A DNA stretch of 64,000 nucleotides from NCBI GenBank assembly GCA_001986395.2, contig MQVO02000009.1, positions 1,116,001 through 1,180,000 on the forward strand, in the 5' to 3' direction. Each line of letters opens with the position of its first letter. The first letter of the stretch is position 1. The notes under the pieces are model-generated. The model made no database searches. It was not told where the DNA came from and saw only the letters and a list, made by a program, of their open reading frames with translations. Made by a program: the position numbers and the translations under genes. The stretch is from Irpex lacteus (lineage: Eukaryota; Basidiomycota; Agaricomycetes; Polyporales; Irpicaceae). Of this stretch, positions 61,991 to 64,000 are shown in pieces.

Positions 61991-63278
61991 TCAATCCAAC
62001 TCATTCAAGCTGCGGGCGGGAGGAGGCTGCATAACAGCAGGTGTCGAAGCGGGAGCAGATACGACGGGCGGAGGCGGCGGGGGAGGTGTCAGCGCCGACT
62101 TCCTGCACGACAAATCAAAAGCATATCAGCACTGTCCAACTACGCATTGGTATAGGCAAAGCACTCACAATCCAGAAGCAAGCCCGGTTATAGTGCTCGC
62201 AGTATCTAGTGCTTTCCCTACAGTTTTCAGCGCGGGGCTGTCGATGACGTCCTTGACTCCCTTCACGATAGTAGTGAGCAGGGATGCGCCGCTCTCCAGG
62301 TCCAGGTCTGAATCTGCGCCTCGAGCGACGAGCTCGATGAGCTCTTCTAGATCGCGGCGACTGATTCCAGATACAGATATCTCTCGCTTCTGCACCGGCT
62401 GAGGTGTGTCGGGGACCGGGATGGAGGCCGATGGAGGAGGGGGAGGGGGCGGAGGACTGCCCCCGCCGAATAGGCCACCGATTATAGATGCGAAAGGCTT
62501 GAGCAGCGACCCGATGCTGAAGGCGCCGCTATCGTCAGGATCGATGGTGTTCCTTGCCAGTAGTTGCACGAGGTCGTCGAGCTCCCGGGCTATGAGTTCG
62601 AAGTCGCGACGTTGAACCTGGCCTGCTGCCAGTGGCGCTGCCGTTGGGACTGGTGCAGCTGCTACCATCGGTGCTGGAGGAGGCGTGGGGTTGGAGCTAC
62701 GAATATCCACCCGTCAGTTTCAAACCAAACACCAGGGTCAATAAGGATGTATGAAGTACAACGTACAATATGCTATGAAGGTCTGACCCAATCCCAAGGA
62801 TGCTCCCACCGATCTTCGCTATAGGCAAGAGCTTCTTGATCCCAGAAATACTAAACGCACCACTCTCATCCGAGTCGGCGTCACCGTCGAAAGCACGGGC
62901 AAACAGCTCGATAAGCTCTTCGACATCACGTCTTTCGATCTCGGCTCCACGCCGATTGTTGTGGTGGATGGGAAGGGGTATTAAACCTACGGGCTCGACG
63001 ACGTCTGGGTTCAGAATCGATTGAAGAGCTTGGTTGGCTGAGCCTGTTGGAGTGGAGCTACTCATAGGGCTGACGGTGGATGAAGAAGGAAGTGCGCTCG
63101 GTAGAATGACGGGTCCGATATCGCGTACGGGACCAATTCCGATGTCGTGTGCCAGTGGGACATCGAATAGTTTGTGGAAATCGATGTTGAACGGGTTGGG
63201 AGCGGGAGCGGAGAGTGTGAGACCTGTGGAGGAGAGAACGACGGCGAGGGTGATGAGGGTGGTAGTAGAGGAACGCAT
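61991..63278 (-). CDS. Secreted repeat protein, probable Kex2-processed peptide precursor B
   Basis: Exons 63278-62767, 62696-62169 and 62102-61991 give 383 residues. The start is the ATG at 63278, because precursor A begins with the same MRSS. The signal peptide is MRSSTTTLITLAVVLSSTG onwards. Three repeats have the ELFARA/QLLARN/ELVARG core, the acidic stretch and DESGAFSI-like residues, then amphipathic glycine-rich segments (for example FSIGSLLKPFASIIGGLFGG). Dibasic sites precede them: RR109-110, RR116-117, RR200-201, KR274-275 and RR284-285. Pro-rich linkers separate units, and the end, KSALTPPPPP then ARSLNELD, is the same as in A. First and last introns match A in place and phase; the middle intron of A is absent. 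Function is unknown. Confidence 0.8.
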
Positions 63279-63601
63279 CGTGAAGTCCAATGAATCTATA
63301 GGAGCAGAGGAATTGGGGAAGTTTGGCGTGTAGGTGGGATGAAAAGTGACGAAAATGAAGAGACGTGAGATTTATATTTATATGAACGGTTTGGCGTGAA
63401 TAAGATGGAAAGGAAAGAAGATGAGTCAAGCTAGCAATGATGTAGATGGTTGTTAGCATGCTAGAATACATTTAAGTTGTAATAGTTAACAGGTACGTAC
63501 CGACCAGCACTGACTTGAGATGTGACTAGCACGTAAGAATAGAAAGAAGATGAACTCGGAGGGGGTTGAGAGTAACTTGTTCGGCCTAGAGTGCTTATAT
63601 A
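63279..63601 (-). promoter_or_regulatory. Promoter and spliced 5' leader of precursor B, conserved with precursor A
   Basis: On the minus strand a TATATAA box (63601-63595) is followed by CCCTCCGAGTTCA, TTCTTACGTGCTAGTCAC and AGTCAGTGC blocks and the donor context GGTCGGTACGT (GT at 63500-63499), matching the leader of precursor A. The leader intron probably ends at a CCTATAG near 63299-63293. Confidence 0.65.
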
Positions 63602-64000
63602 CTCATTTTCCCTCCAAGTTGTGGCCACCGTGTGAGGCCGACTTGCAAGAGTGCGCCCTCGGTACGTTGATGACGGTCCTTAGTAGGGGAAGCTGAAACA
63701 TTGAGGCATCCATTATCATTGTGGGCGTCGGATGTCATTCGCGTGAGGCAAAGACGCGACGAGGCTTCATGTCTCTCGCCCAACAAGACACCTACAGATT
63801 GCGCATCACACGCGCCCGTCTGAGCTGAGCTGTGCCAGCAACCACCGGCGGCGACATTGAGAGCGCAAGTGAGGCCTCTAGTACACACGCTACCGATACA
63901 AAGAAGCGAGTCCGGTCAGAAGGCGGAGCGCATATGCAGTGATCACTAGAGACAGGATATAAATACGCACGACAAGACACACCGCCAGTACTTATATCGA
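63602..64000. other. Upstream flank of precursor B, no gene seen
   Basis: About 400 bp to the window edge with only short unsupported frames on the minus strand. A second TATA-like run (GATATAAATA) lies near 63956-63965 and may belong to a gene beyond the edge. Confidence 0.35.

Overview
The window looks like nuclear DNA of an agaricomycete (mushroom-forming) basidiomycete. Genes are dense and on both strands, introns are mostly 45-70 nt with GTNNGT donors and YAG acceptors, and several families are typical of that class (DUF6533 membrane protein, DUF6532, F-box proteins, Plavaka transposase, fungal TET/JBP dioxygenase). All gene models come from reading the sequence, joining exons by splice signals and frame, and recalling family motifs. 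No search was run.

Layout, left to right. 1-873: N-terminal part of an AFG2/SPATA5-like AAA ATPase (-), cut by the window edge. 1327-8972: GPI transamidase subunit PIG-T (+), a DUF6533 membrane protein (+) and a seven-helix receptor with a long Ser/Pro tail (+). 10125-17775: ornithine decarboxylase antizyme (+), a DUF1771-Smr protein (+), and WDR24/Rtc1 of the SEA/GATOR2 complex (-). 18641-24805: an F-box protein (+), a secreted repeat protein (peptide precursor A, +) and nicotinamide riboside kinase (+).

24978-37381 is an apparently complete 12.4-kb DNA transposon of the Plavaka group (CACTA-like). It has matching CACTG termini, a TCT target duplication and subterminal repeats. Three intron-containing genes lie inside: a transposase with its acidic residues in place (-), a TET/JBP-type 2-oxoglutarate dioxygenase with its iron and 2-oxoglutarate ligands (+), and a DUF6532 protein (+).

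37827-48276: soluble fumarate reductase fused to cytochrome b5 (+), a small protein of unknown role (+), an aldo-keto reductase (+), the proteasome deubiquitinase UCH37 (-), Mediator subunit 31 (+) and a TPT-type sugar transporter (+). 49596-61504: a Zn2Cys6 factor with a short C-terminus (-), a small His/Gln-rich protein (+), ATG5 (-), a secreted Ser/Thr-rich protein (+) and an SDE3/MOV10-type RNA helicase (-). 61991-63278: peptide precursor B (-), a clear paralogue of precursor A in opposite orientation about 40 kb away. A and B share the signal peptide, the repeat unit, the C-terminus, two intron positions, the promoter/5' leader and a 3' element.

Most genes are unrelated housekeeping loci. 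The accessory content is the TET-carrying transposon and the inverted pair of secreted repeat-peptide precursors. These two, with an antizyme gene whose reading frame depends on which of two nearby splice donors is used, are the most interesting points.
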